15,546 bases of DNA from JAGTVB01 sp964624765. GTDB taxonomy: Bacteria > Pseudomonadota > Gammaproteobacteria > HK1. The position numbers were made by a program, and so were the translations under genes. The stretch covers positions 1-15,546 of the forward strand of contig CAZUZO010000087.1 of the NCBI GenBank assembly GCA_964624765.1. The letters run 5' to 3'. Positions 6,384 to 14,482 of this stretch are shown here, piece by piece. Below the pieces are notes generated by a model. It was not told where the DNA came from. It was given only the letters and a program-made list of their open reading frames with translations, and made no database searches. Positions within the stretch are counted from its first letter, which is position 1. Each line of letters starts with the position of its first letter.

Positions 6384-8174
6384 ATGGCCGTGGCAGAAGA
6401 GCGTTCGACGAAAGCACTGTATTTACGGCTATTAAGCCAGGTTAGGCCCTACTGGCGAACCTTCTTGTTGGCGGTCGTGAGTATGGTAATACTCGCTGCT
6501 ACGGAGCCGGCCATTCCCGCTTTACTCAAACCCCTGTTGGATGGCAGCTTCATTGAAAAAGATTTGACCTGGACTAAGCTGGTACCGATCTTGTTAGTGG
6601 CCCTTTTCCTGGTAAGGGGCATCGTTACGTTCTCGAGTAACGTGGCCTTGGGGTGGGTGGCTCACCGGGTGGTGATGGATCTGCGGGCTAAGATGTTTGA
6701 ACGGTTGCTCGGTCTGCCGGCACAGTTTTTCGATAAAAATCCATCTGGTACTTTGATCGCGAAATTGACCTATGATGTGAACAATATTTGTGATGCGGCC
6801 ACCAAAGTAGTGATCGTGTTGGTGAAAGATACTTTGGCGATCATCGGGCTCCTGGCGTGGATGTTCTATCTGAGCTGGGAGCTATCTCTTATTATGTTTA
6901 TTGCTGCTCCCTTTATCGTGATTGTCGTGATGGTGTTGAGTAAACGGCTTCGCAACGTGAGTCGCGCGCTGCAACGGGCGATGGGGGATATGACGCAGGT
7001 TATGGAAGAGGGGATTCATGGAAATAAGGTTGTCAAAGTATTCGGCGGCCAGCAGTATGAGAACGAACGGTTTCGGGTGGTCATTAATTGGGTCAGGCGC
7101 TACTCGACGAAAGTGGTTACCGCTGCGGCGATAAACGTCCCCATCGTTCAATTGATCGCCGCGCTCGCGCTGGCGGTCATCATCTACATTGCATCACTTC
7201 AGTCGGCGGCGGACCAGATAACGGTCGGTACGTTCGTGTCGTTTTTTGGGGCCATGGGTCTTCTGTTTTCGCCTATCAAACGTCTTACCAGCGTCAACGA
7301 ACCGTTACAAAGGGGGCTTGCCGGTGCGGAGAGCGTGTTCGCCTTGATTGACGAGCCGCCAGAGCCTGATACCGGGACCACGGTTATCGGCGGCCGTGTT
7401 CAGGGCAGATTAGAATTCCGGGCGGTGTCGTTTCGGTATCCCGGTCATGACCGTATCGTGTTGCGCGACATCGACTTGCGTGTCGAGCCAGGTGAAACCA
7501 TCGCGCTGGTGGGGCATTCCGGGAGTGGCAAATCGACTCTTATCAATCTCATCCCACGATTCTATGATCCGAGTGAGGGAGGTATTTTCCTTGACGGTCA
7601 CGATCTTCGTAGCCTGCGTCTAAACAGCTTACGGGATAATATTGCCGTGGTGCCCCAAGAGACGCTGTTATTTAACGACACGATCGCAGCCAACATCGCA
7701 TACGGTATGAGCAATCGGCCGAGCGAAGCGCGCATACGCCAGGCTGCGGAGAGCGCCTGTGCCATGGAATTCATTGAGGATCTGCCGGAAGGATTACAGA
7801 CCATGGTGGGGGAAAACGGTATTCGCATGTCGGGTGGTCAGCGGCAACGAATCGCTATCGCCCGGGCGCTGCTAAGAGACGCTCCTATCTTATTACTCGA
7901 CGAAGCCACGTCGGCCCTGGATTCACGTACCGAGAAACTGATTCATAGTGCCTTGGCAGAACTCATGCGGGGCCGAACAACGCTTATCATTGCTCACCGT
8001 CTTTCCACCGTGAAAGGCGCTGACCGGATCGTGGCGATGGAAGGGGGTATTATCCGGGAGATGGGTACCCACGAAGAGCTGTTGGCGAAGGGAGAAATCT
8101 ATAGCAAATTGTACCAATGGCAGTTTGCGGCCCAAGAAATCGTGCATGATAAGGCGATATCTGTATCCAGTTAG
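6384..8174 (+). CDS. msbA: Lipid A export ABC transporter, permease and ATPase
   Basis: MsbA flips lipid A-core across the inner membrane as a homodimer driven by ATP. I chose the ATG at 6384 (596 aa); the frame also allows a TTG at 6360. The N-terminal half has six membrane segments, for example LLAVVSMVILAATEP and LSLIMFIAAPFIVIVVMVL. The C-terminal nucleotide-binding domain has Walker A GHSGSGKST (about residue 377), the Q-loop VVPQETLLFND, the signature MSGGQRQRIAIARALL (about 481), Walker B ILLLDEATSALD (about 502) and the H-loop IIAHRLST. The length matches MsbA closely. It lies 150 bp after lpxL and 134 bp before the waaE-type gene, consistent with one lipid A/core transcription unit. 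Export of other lipids cannot be excluded, but the LPS context fits MsbA. Confidence 0.95.
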   Translation: MAVAEERSTKALYLRLLSQVRPYWRTFLLAVVSMVILAATEPAIPALLKPLLDGSFIEKDLTWTKLVPILLVALFLVRGIVTFSSNVALGWVAHRVVMDLRAKMFERLLGLPAQFFDKNPSGTLIAKLTYDVNNICDAATKVVIVLVKDTLAIIGLLAWMFYLSWELSLIMFIAAPFIVIVVMVLSKRLRNVSRALQRAMGDMTQVMEEGIHGNKVVKVFGGQQYENERFRVVINWVRRYSTKVVTAAAINVPIVQLIAALALAVIIYIASLQSAADQITVGTFVSFFGAMGLLFSPIKRLTSVNEPLQRGLAGAESVFALIDEPPEPDTGTTVIGGRVQGRLEFRAVSFRYPGHDRIVLRDIDLRVEPGETIALVGHSGSGKSTLINLIPRFYDPSEGGIFLDGHDLRSLRLNSLRDNIAVVPQETLLFNDTIAANIAYGMSNRPSEARIRQAAESACAMEFIEDLPEGLQTMVGENGIRMSGGQRQRIAIARALLRDAPILLLDEATSALDSRTEKLIHSALAELMRGRTTLIIAHRLSTVKGADRIVAMEGGIIREMGTHEELLAKGEIYSKLYQWQFAAQEIVHDKAISVSS

Positions 8175-8308
8175 TGTTGTATGAAATAAAGAATGCGCCG
8201 TGTTAGTTTGCAATTTGCTTGGAAGCTACTGAGATTACATAAGTTCTGTTGGCGGGTGGTGGTGACAAAACATTGTCAGGGACTGCATTATGTTTAACTC
8301 AGGGATCG

Positions 8309-9076
8309 ATGGAGAATGACGCACCAAAGATTAGCGTAATTATTATTACGAAGGATGAAGCGGCAAATATCCGGGAGTGTCTCGAGTCGGTGAGCTGGGC
8401 GGATGAAATCGTCGTGCTCGATTCGGGGAGTTCTGATGGGACCGTAGACATCTGCCGAAAATACACAGAGAAAGTCTTTTGCAACGAGGATTGGCCCGGC
8501 TTCGGAAGGCAAAAGAACAGAGTTTTGGCAGAGGCAACCGGGGAGTGGGTTCTGGCAGTAGATGCTGATGAGCGTGTGACGCCGGAGCTGCAGCGCGAGA
8601 TTGCCCAGGTCATCGTTCAACCGATAGGGCCAACTGTTTATGAAATGCCGCGCCTGTCCTACTATTGCGGTCGAGCGATGCACCACAGCGGTTGGTGGCC
8701 CGATTACGTGGCACGGCTGTTTCGTAGAGGTGCAGCGCACTTTACGGATGCCATCGTGCATGAGCGCTTGGAGTTTCCCGGTAAGCCGGGTCGCTTCAAG
8801 CATCACCTAGAGCACATCAGCTTCCGTAGCCTCGATGAAGTTCTGGATAAAGTAAACCGATACTCAACGGCCGGGGCTTTGATGATGCGTTCGCGAGGGC
8901 GATCAGCGACTCTGCGAGGCGCCATCGTGCACGGACTGTGGGCTTTTGCTCGCACCTATATCGTGCACCGGGGGTTTCTGGACGGACGGGAGGGGTTCCT
9001 GTTAGCGATTTCCAATGCGGAGGGGACCTTTTATCGTTATGTAAAGCGCATGTATCTCAACGTGCCTGGACGCTGA
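8309..9076 (+). CDS. waaE: WaaE/KdtX-type family 2 glycosyltransferase (LPS core)
   Basis: This is a cytoplasmic GT-A fold enzyme expected to add a hexose (glucose in characterised WaaE) to the first heptose of the core. I chose the ATG at 8309 (255 aa), preceded by AGGG at 5 bases; the frame is open 20 codons further. The start ISVIIITKDEAANI is the GT2 N-terminus, VLDSGSSDGT binds the nucleotide, and the metal-binding DxD is D85-A-D87 in LAVDADERV. WPGFGRQKN and the SYYCGRAMHHSGWWPDYVARL block are typical of the WaaE family. The C-terminal region (IVHRGFLDGREGFLLAI) is also characteristic. A weak promoter-like pair, TTGCTT (8215) and CATAAG (8238), lies upstream. Its last 20 bases overlap the 3' end of the opposing GT9 gene. 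The acceptor and sugar donor are inferred. Confidence 0.88.
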   Translation: MENDAPKISVIIITKDEAANIRECLESVSWADEIVVLDSGSSDGTVDICRKYTEKVFCNEDWPGFGRQKNRVLAEATGEWVLAVDADERVTPELQREIAQVIVQPIGPTVYEMPRLSYYCGRAMHHSGWWPDYVARLFRRGAAHFTDAIVHERLEFPGKPGRFKHHLEHISFRSLDEVLDKVNRYSTAGALMMRSRGRSATLRGAIVHGLWAFARTYIVHRGFLDGREGFLLAISNAEGTFYRYVKRMYLNVPGR

Positions 9077-10178
9077 GGCTGTGTGGGGTGGTGTCTAGAA
9101 GCGTTGCTACCGGGGCTACTACGGCTGCGCTCGGTAGTTCATCTAGACAGCGGCTGTAGCTTTGTCTGTGTTTTTCACACCCTTCGTTGTGACAAGGAAC
9201 ACAGGCGCCCAAGCCCTGCACTAGGACAACATTACCCTGGCGTTGTAAAGGGCGACAGCGGACGAAGGGGTTCCGGTCGGCGGCGTATTGATAGGGCCAC
9301 GGGCCCCATTTGACCGGGTTGGTCGGGCCGAAAATCGCAACTGTTGGGATGCCGCACGCGGCGGCGAGATGGGTCACCGACGTGTCGGGTCCTACAAAAC
9401 AGCGACCGTTGCGCAGCAGACACGACAGCTGACCGAAGCTCAATTGTCCACAGACATTAACCGCATAGGGCGTGTCCAACGACTCCGCCAGGGCAGAGAC
9501 TAAAGACCGCTCGTGCTGTCCGGGACCGCCGGTCAACACGACCCGGATCCTCCGGCTCAGGACGTACTTGGCTAGATCGAGCCAGCCGCCCTGCGTCCAG
9601 CGTTTGTAGGGCCACATGGGGGCGGGGTGCAACACGACGTAGGGCGTGTCTTGCCAAGGGAAAGGTAGCAGTGAGCCTAGGCGCTCGATGGCATCTGCTC
9701 GCGACGGGGGAATCACATGGTAAGACCGCGTGATGTTTAATAGATCGGCCAATCGCAGATTCTGGATGACGGTATGGGTATGTTGGTCGTCGAGCAATGT
9801 CCAAGCATCGGCGACATACCGTTTCCAAGCATCCTGCCAGCGCAAATCGGGCACGATGGAAACCCGCCTCGGTGCGCCAATGCAGGCATATTGGAAGGGT
9901 CGATCACCGCCCTGAGTAGACACAACTAAGTCGTAGCCGCGGAAGATTCGCCGCACGAGCTTAAGATAAGCGGCAAGGTTTGGATGTTCCTCCACTTCTA
10001 TGACATTATCTAAGTGGGGATTTCCCTCGAGCATCCCACCTTTGTCGGCATAGACGAGCACATCGATCTTGGCACTGAGATATGCGTCACGGATGGAGCG
10101 TAGTAACGGTGTGCAGAGAAGTACGTCCCCGATTTGTCGGGTAGCGATGAGCAATATTCGGTCAGCAGGAAATCTCAA
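9057..10178 (-). CDS. GT9 heptosyltransferase, heptosyltransferase III (WaaQ)-like
   Basis: This is a 373-aa ADP-heptose:LPS heptosyltransferase family protein. The N-terminal ILLIATRQIGDVLLCTPLL carries the GT9 catalytic Asp. KIDVLVYADKGGMLEGNP resembles the heptosyltransferase III group. PAPMWPYKRWTQGGWLDL is the acceptor-loop region and GPDTSVTHLAAACGIPT with IFGPTNPVKW forms the nucleotide-sugar site. The C-terminus has four cysteines in ACVPCHNEGCEKHRQSYSRC, a cluster found in several GT9 members. The start is a TTG (10176-10178); I see no ATG or GTG in frame between it and the upstream stop. A weak GGAG lies 11 bases upstream. It converges on the waaE-type gene with a 20-bp overlap. WaaF is the alternative assignment; I favour the WaaQ type but with moderate certainty. 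Confidence 0.85.
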   Translation of the reverse strand: MRFPADRILLIATRQIGDVLLCTPLLRSIRDAYLSAKIDVLVYADKGGMLEGNPHLDNVIEVEEHPNLAAYLKLVRRIFRGYDLVVSTQGGDRPFQYACIGAPRRVSIVPDLRWQDAWKRYVADAWTLLDDQHTHTVIQNLRLADLLNITRSYHVIPPSRADAIERLGSLLPFPWQDTPYVVLHPAPMWPYKRWTQGGWLDLAKYVLSRRIRVVLTGGPGQHERSLVSALAESLDTPYAVNVCGQLSFGQLSCLLRNGRCFVGPDTSVTHLAAACGIPTVAIFGPTNPVKWGPWPYQYAADRNPFVRCRPLQRQGNVVLVQGLGACVPCHNEGCEKHRQSYSRCLDELPSAAVVAPVATLLDTTPHSLSVQAR

Positions 10179-10734
10179 TCTGGCCGCTGCTCCGCTAAGA
10201 AAATGGACTCAGACACGATATCTACCCGATGGTAGATTCCGTAGCGCTGCTCTAAGAACCCGCAGAAAATTCTCACCGTCGCCGTCGTCCTCGTCAATCG
10301 CTCAGGGTGAATGCTTTCTGCTCGCTAACCCGTGCTTCTGCTGATGGAGGTTGCCGATTGGGCCGTTTTATTCCAAACTGGGTAACTACGTGGCGTGGTC
10401 GGAGGGGGCGGTTCCGCTTTGTGATGCTGTTGCTCCCGGATCGCGGTGGCCAAGCCATGAAGCGACCGAAGGGCTGGCCCTCCGGGGAGTATAGCCCGAT
10501 TCAAGCGATTTCTTTGCTTGGGGATTGGAAAGATAGGGTTCTTGTACCGAGACAAGAATCGAGTTGGCCATTTCGTGGGTGGGGACGGGCGTCACGAAGA
10601 AAACCAAGGTTTCTGGGCCACGGTTCATAGCCTTTGTTCCCTCGCAAGCCTTGCGCCTTGGCGGTTGCTGGCCTTGTCGAGGGATGCCCTGATCTGGAGG
10701 TGCGCCAGGCTGATCAACCCCATTGTGCCGGATC
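10179..10734. other. Gene-poor stretch between the LPS cluster and the repeat copy D
   Basis: About 550 bp with only short overlapping frames on both strands. None has a recognisable domain, a good start, or protein-like composition. It includes a promoter-like pair (10269-10297, minus strand) and a small stem ATCTACC (10220-10226) / GGTAGAT (10231-10237) with a 4-base loop, which would lie in the 5' leader of the GT9 gene. The rest may be regulatory or decayed sequence; I see no sign of a specific former gene. Confidence 0.5.
10269..10297 (-). promoter_or_regulatory. Possible sigma70 promoter for the WaaQ-like GT9 gene
   Basis: On the minus strand TTGACG (10292-10297) is separated by exactly 17 bp from GAGAAT (10269-10274). 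The -35 matches five of six consensus bases and the -10 four of six. Transcription from here would leave a leader of about 85 bases holding the small hairpin at 10220-10237 before the TTG start. This is inferred from the motif only. Confidence 0.4.
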
Positions 10735-10885
10735 CCTTCGAACTCGGGGAAAGGGTTCCTGCGCGCCCCGATAGCGGGGTCGGACGGCGCTCATTCCTCG
10801 CTCATCGACCTGAGGGAGTTCGTCATTGTGCTCTGTCCACCTTTCGCTCAGGCTGCTCGCGACGGCTTTTCCCCGAGCTCTCAGG
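10735..10885 (+). repeat. Inverted-repeat element, copy D (divergent)
   Basis: The left end GAACTCGGGGAAAG and right end CTTTTCCCCGAGCTCTCAGG are inverted copies of each other and sit in the same frame as the terminal repeats of copies A-C (GAGCTTGTGAAAAAACC). Interior matches include CCCGATAGCGG near the left and GCTCGCGACGG near the right. The middle is poorly conserved (for example CTGAGGGAGTTCGTCATTG). The length is about 150 bp, like the others. It ends about 93 bp before the DUF2868 gene. Confidence 0.65.
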
Positions 10886-10978
10886 ATGGTACGTCGGTGA
10901 TGGCCGATCGGGAGGTGAGAGCCGGCTGAAGCGTGAGTCCTCGGGGCGCATCGACTTCATCTGCAGCCCAGCAAACGT

Positions 10979-12466
10979 GTGACTGTCCGTATAAAGATCC
11001 ATCCCCCCTCCCACTTTGCTGAGCGTCTCGTCGCCGAGGCGGTCCGCTTGGAGGAGGATCGCTTGGGCCGGATCCTCGAGGATCCAGCCGCTGAGGCTCA
11101 GGCCCGCGAAGCGGGTGGCGACTTCGAACAGCGGATCGTGCACCGGGCCACCGCGATGCACGCCGGCTGGAAGCACGCCGAGGCCTGGGACCGCATCCGC
11201 CAGGCGCAGGGTTGGGTGCTTGCCGCCGCCGTGCTGATGGCATTGCTTACCGGCATCAGTGCGGCCGCTGCCGTGTTCCGCGATCAGAGCATGGTCAACA
11301 TCGTCTGGGCACTGGCCACGCTGTTGGGCCTGCAGCTCATCATGCTGGTGCTGTGGTGCCTGCTGATATTGGTCAGACCGGCGGTGAGCGGTGGGGGCGG
11401 GCTCGGGCGGGCGTTTATGACCGGAGCCCACGCCCTGGGTCGGCGCCTCTACCGGGGGCACGAGACCACCGTGACACTCGCGGCGATCTTCGGCCTGCTG
11501 CGTCGCGACGGGCTCGGGCGCTGGATCGCGAGCCTAATCACGCACGGCCTGTGGACGGCCTTCTGCGTCGGCGCCCTGTCGTGGTCAACGTTTGAGTTGA
11601 GCGTGCGCCAGTACGACTTCGCTTGGGGCACCACACTCCTCAGCGAGGGCACCTTCGTGACGCTGATCACGGTCCTGGGCGCCCCGGCCGAGGCCCTCGG
11701 CTGGCTGACGCCGGACGCGGAGCTGGTGCGAGCCAGCCGCCTGGGCGCTGAAGTCCCGGCTGGGCGCGAACAGTGGTCTGCCCTGCTGCTCTCCGTGCTC
11801 CTGTTGTACGGCCTTCTCCCCCGTCTACTCTTATCGATCCTGAGTGTCGCGCTGGCCACCCGCGCGGCCCGCAGATTGCGGCTGGATACCACCCTGCCCG
11901 GCTACGCGAGGCTCTCGGATCGCCTGGCTGCTCGGGCCCATTCCATCGGCGTTGTCGATCCACAACCTCCCGATGTTCGCGATGCCTCGGCACCCACGAC
12001 CCTTCGCCCCGGACCCATCCAGGGTCCCATCCTCTTGATCGGGCTCGAGCTGGAGCGCGGTGAGGAAGGCTGGCCGCCTCGGCTACCGGGCATCGAGTGG
12101 TTCACCCTCGGGCGCGCCGATGACCGGATACAGCGGCAAGACGTGCTCTCCGCGCTGCGCTTCCAAGCCCGCCCACCGGGTGTGGTGCTGGTGATCTGCT
12201 CGCTTGCGCGCACCCCGGATCGCGGGGCCGAGAGCTTTCTTGTGAGCGTGCGGGAGGTGGCCCGCGCACCCGTCTGGGCGGTGCTCGACGAGGGAGATGT
12301 GCTCCAGATGCGCGGAGGTGATCGCGCAGAGCGAGCTTGTCAGTGGCGGGAACGGGTTGGCCGCGCTGGTTTGGATTATGTCCTTGAAGCGAACCTCGAT
12401 GATGCCCGTCATCCCGGCAGCCGGGAACTTATGGCGCTGATGGGACAAAAGGACACGCCGGCATGA
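10979..12466 (+). CDS. DUF2868 family membrane protein
   Basis: This 495-aa integral membrane protein belongs to the DUF2868 family, whose function is unknown. A soluble N-terminal part (AERLVAEAVRLEEDRLG, about 14-30) is characteristic. Likely membrane segments are 79-100, 107-132, about 183-203 and 266-292. The remainder (about 300-495) is a soluble C-terminal domain with ILLIGLELERG and a region ending near the gene's 3' end. The start is a GTG at 10979; no strong ribosome-binding site or nearby ATG is present. Its TGA overlaps the ATG of the following GTPase gene (ATGA), so the two are translationally coupled. This gene pair recurs in Beta- and Gammaproteobacteria, which argues that the proteins act together at the inner membrane. 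I do not know the substrate or role. Confidence 0.88.
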   Translation: MTVRIKIHPPSHFAERLVAEAVRLEEDRLGRILEDPAAEAQAREAGGDFEQRIVHRATAMHAGWKHAEAWDRIRQAQGWVLAAAVLMALLTGISAAAAVFRDQSMVNIVWALATLLGLQLIMLVLWCLLILVRPAVSGGGGLGRAFMTGAHALGRRLYRGHETTVTLAAIFGLLRRDGLGRWIASLITHGLWTAFCVGALSWSTFELSVRQYDFAWGTTLLSEGTFVTLITVLGAPAEALGWLTPDAELVRASRLGAEVPAGREQWSALLLSVLLLYGLLPRLLLSILSVALATRAARRLRLDTTLPGYARLSDRLAARAHSIGVVDPQPPDVRDASAPTTLRPGPIQGPILLIGLELERGEEGWPPRLPGIEWFTLGRADDRIQRQDVLSALRFQARPPGVVLVICSLARTPDRGAESFLVSVREVARAPVWAVLDEGDVLQMRGGDRAERACQWRERVGRAGLDYVLEANLDDARHPGSRELMALMGQKDTPA

Positions 12467-13857
12467 GCGCCGACCTTAAGGTGGCCGTGGTCGGGCACAC
12501 CAACACCGGCAAGACTTCGCTGCTGCGTACCCTGGCTCGCGACGAGTACTTCGGCAAGGTCTCCGATGAGCCGGCAACCACCCGTCATGTGGAAGGCATG
12601 CAGCTCCTGTTGTCGGACGGTGAGCCGATCATGCTGTTGTTCGACACCCCGGGGCTGGAAGACCCCGCGGGGGTGCTCGATGCGCTGGATCATCTCTCGA
12701 GCGGGGGCCGATTCGATGGGCCGGAGCGGATCAGGCGATTCTTGGAGAGTGCCGAGGCACAACTGCGTTACGAGCAGGAAGCGAAGGTATTACGCCAGAT
12801 GCTGCAAAGCGATGCGGCCATATACGTGATCGACAGCCGCGAACCCTTGCTCGGCAAGTACAGGGAGGAACTCACTATCCTCACCTATTGCGCCATTCCC
12901 CTGCTACCGGTACTGAACTTTATAGCCGGCCAGGGCTCTCGCGAGGTCGAGTGGCGTGAACAGCTCGCCCGCGTCAATCTGCACGCCGTCGTGGCCTTCG
13001 ACAGCGTGGTTTTCGACGAGGCTGGCGAGCGGCGTTTGTTTGAAAAACTGCGCACCTTGCTCGATCGCCACGCTGGATCCCTCGCGCGGCTGGTGGAGGA
13101 CCGGCGGCGGCAGGGGCAGTGGCTACGGCGCGCCGCGGCCGAGCAGACGGCCGAGCTGCTCATCGACGCCGCCGCCTGTCTGCGCGTCGTGCCGGCCGAA
13201 CTCGATGCGGGTGCGGTGCGGGCTCTGACGTTGGGCTACCAGGACGAGGCTCGTGAACGCGAGCAACGTTGTGTCGATGGCCTGTTGGAGCTGTTTCGCT
13301 TTAGCCGCCGCCATTACGCCGACGATGGGTTTCCGCTCGTCAACGGTGCCTGGGGCACGGATCTATTCAGTCCCGAGGCCCTGCGTCACCATGGTTTGCG
13401 CGCGGGCGGGGGGGCGGTTGCAGGCGCCGCCGCAGGGGCCGCCATCGACGCCGCGACCCTGGGCACCTCCCTGGGCTTGGCCGCAGCCGGTGGCGCCACA
13501 CTGGGCGCCCTGCTCGGCACCTCCATCCCCCTGCGCGAGCGCCTCTGGGCGCGTCTGCGCGGCCGCGCCGAGTGGCGTATCTCCGACGCGACGCTCCGGC
13601 TCATGGCGCTGCGTCAACTCGCGCTCATCCGGGCGCTGCTGCGGCGCGGCCACGCCGCCCAGGAGCCGGTTGCGGCCGGCACGGCCAAGGATGGCGACTG
13701 GAGCGGCGGCCAGCTTCCGAAACCCCTGCGCGAGGCGCGCCTCAACCCGCGCTGGTCGCGCCTCAACGGGTCGCTGTTCGATGCCACCCGAGCGGATCGG
13801 CATACCGCCGTACAGCGCCTCACCGAGCACTTGGTGAAGTCCATGGAGACCAGCTGA
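12463..13857 (+). CDS. DUF3482 domain GTPase
   Basis: This 464-aa P-loop GTPase pairs with the DUF2868 membrane protein. The N-terminal G domain has the G1 motif GHTNTGKTS (residues 11-19), a G2-like Thr region (DEPATTRHV, 36-43) and G3 DTPG at 61-64. The G4 position reads LPVLNFIAG (Asn152) rather than N/TKxD, so base specificity is not assured. The C-terminal DUF3482 part contains a Gly/Ala-rich hydrophobic stretch at about 312-352 (AGGGAVAGAAAGAAIDA and onwards), resembling glycine-zipper membrane-inserting segments. The ATG overlaps the upstream TGA by 4 bp. The first half resembles TrmE/Era-like GTPases. I infer a membrane-associated regulatory or remodelling role; nothing in the sequence names the process. 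Confidence 0.88.
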   Translation: MSADLKVAVVGHTNTGKTSLLRTLARDEYFGKVSDEPATTRHVEGMQLLLSDGEPIMLLFDTPGLEDPAGVLDALDHLSSGGRFDGPERIRRFLESAEAQLRYEQEAKVLRQMLQSDAAIYVIDSREPLLGKYREELTILTYCAIPLLPVLNFIAGQGSREVEWREQLARVNLHAVVAFDSVVFDEAGERRLFEKLRTLLDRHAGSLARLVEDRRRQGQWLRRAAAEQTAELLIDAAACLRVVPAELDAGAVRALTLGYQDEAREREQRCVDGLLELFRFSRRHYADDGFPLVNGAWGTDLFSPEALRHHGLRAGGGAVAGAAAGAAIDAATLGTSLGLAAAGGATLGALLGTSIPLRERLWARLRGRAEWRISDATLRLMALRQLALIRALLRRGHAAQEPVAAGTAKDGDWSGGQLPKPLREARLNPRWSRLNGSLFDATRADRHTAVQRLTEHLVKSMETS

Positions 13858-13949
13858 TCGAGTCCTGAAGGGCGGCCAGGGCGCCGCGGTAGCGGCCGCA
13901 CGGCTACAAATGGCTGCGCGACCTTAGGGCACAAAGGGCAGGGGAACTC

Positions 13950-14049
13950 NNNNNNNNNNNNNNNNNNNNNNNNNNNNNNNNNNNNNNNNNNNNNNNNNNN
14001 NNNNNNNNNNNNNNNNNNNNNNNNNNNNNNNNNNNNNNNNNNNNNNNNN
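13950..14049. other. Assembly gap (100 N)
   Basis: A run of exactly 100 N, the conventional placeholder for a gap of unknown length. It cuts off the 5' part of the dioxygenase gene that follows. The 92 bp between the GTPase gene and the gap hold no gene I can see. Confidence 0.99.
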
Positions 14050-14418
14050 AACGGGCGTTATCGGCATCCCTATGATCGTGGGGGACTGCCGCGGGATGAG
14101 AACTTCCAGGGATTCGGCCACACGATAGCGGACAGTGAGGGTCGTTACCGCTTCCGTACCATACGCCCCGTCCCCTATCCCGGCCGCACCCCGCACATTC
14201 ACATGGCTGTATTTCCGCACGGCGCGCCGCCCTTCATCACGCAGCTTTATGTCGCTGGTGAGCCCCGCAACGAACGCGATTTCCTGTATGTGCGCGTGCC
14301 CGCCGACAAGCGCCCTCTGTTGACAGCGGAATTTCTGCCCTCGCAGGCAGAGGGTGCAAGGCTCAGCGCGAGCTTTGACATCGTCCTTGGCGGCGGCGAC
14401 GGAACCCCTGCGGGCTAG
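14050..14418 (+). CDS. Intradiol ring-cleavage dioxygenase, C-terminal part (protocatechuate 3,4-dioxygenase-like)
   Basis: The frame is open from the first base after the gap and encodes 122 residues up to TAG. It reads NGRYRHPYDRGG, then NFQGFGHT, EGRYRFRTIRPVPYPGR, TPHIHMAV and TQLYVAGEP, which are the conserved blocks of Fe(III) intradiol dioxygenases such as PcaH. All four iron ligands are visible: Tyr4 and Tyr33 and the two His of HIH (His49, His51), numbered from the first residue after the gap. These enzymes cleave catechol or protocatechuate between the hydroxyls. The N-terminal half is missing because of the gap. The tail after the last family block ends in a Gly-rich GGGDGTPAG. The exact substrate cannot be told, and no other aromatic-degradation gene is nearby. 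Confidence 0.88.
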   Translation, partial: NGRYRHPYDRGGLPRDENFQGFGHTIADSEGRYRFRTIRPVPYPGRTPHIHMAVFPHGAPPFITQLYVAGEPRNERDFLYVRVPADKRPLLTAEFLPSQAEGARLSASFDIVLGGGDGTPAG

Positions 14419-14427
14419 GGAGAACAC

Positions 14428-14450
14428 TAAGAGGGTCTGACCTCTTATTT
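14428..14450 (+). terminator. Hairpin between the convergent dioxygenase and pRiA4b genes
   Basis: TAAGAGG (14428-14434) pairs with CCTCTTA (14441-14447) around a 6-base loop, followed by a short T stretch (TTATTTG). It lies in the 64-bp space between two convergent genes, so it could terminate both. The following bases contain CTTATT three times at 14444, 14456 and 14470. The stem is only 7 bp, and the U-run is short. Confidence 0.35.
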
Positions 14451-14482
14451 GCCCCCTTATTGACCCTTACTTATTATCTGTT

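Noticed and set aside
9084..9154. Nested inverted repeats (GTCTAGA / TCTAGAC and CTACCG / CGGTAG) near the end of the WaaQ-like gene
   Set aside because: They fall inside coding sequence with loops that are long for the stem sizes and without a U-run, so I do not call a terminator.
10307..10982. Plus-strand open frames of 107 and 154 codons
   Set aside because: Their translations are rich in Arg, Gly, Pro and Ser without domains, one runs through repeat copy D, and no good ribosome-binding site precedes them. They look like chance frames in GC-rich DNA.
13924..14427. Minus-strand frame spanning the N run
   Set aside because: It only exists because the Ns are read as codons, and the real gene there is the plus-strand dioxygenase.
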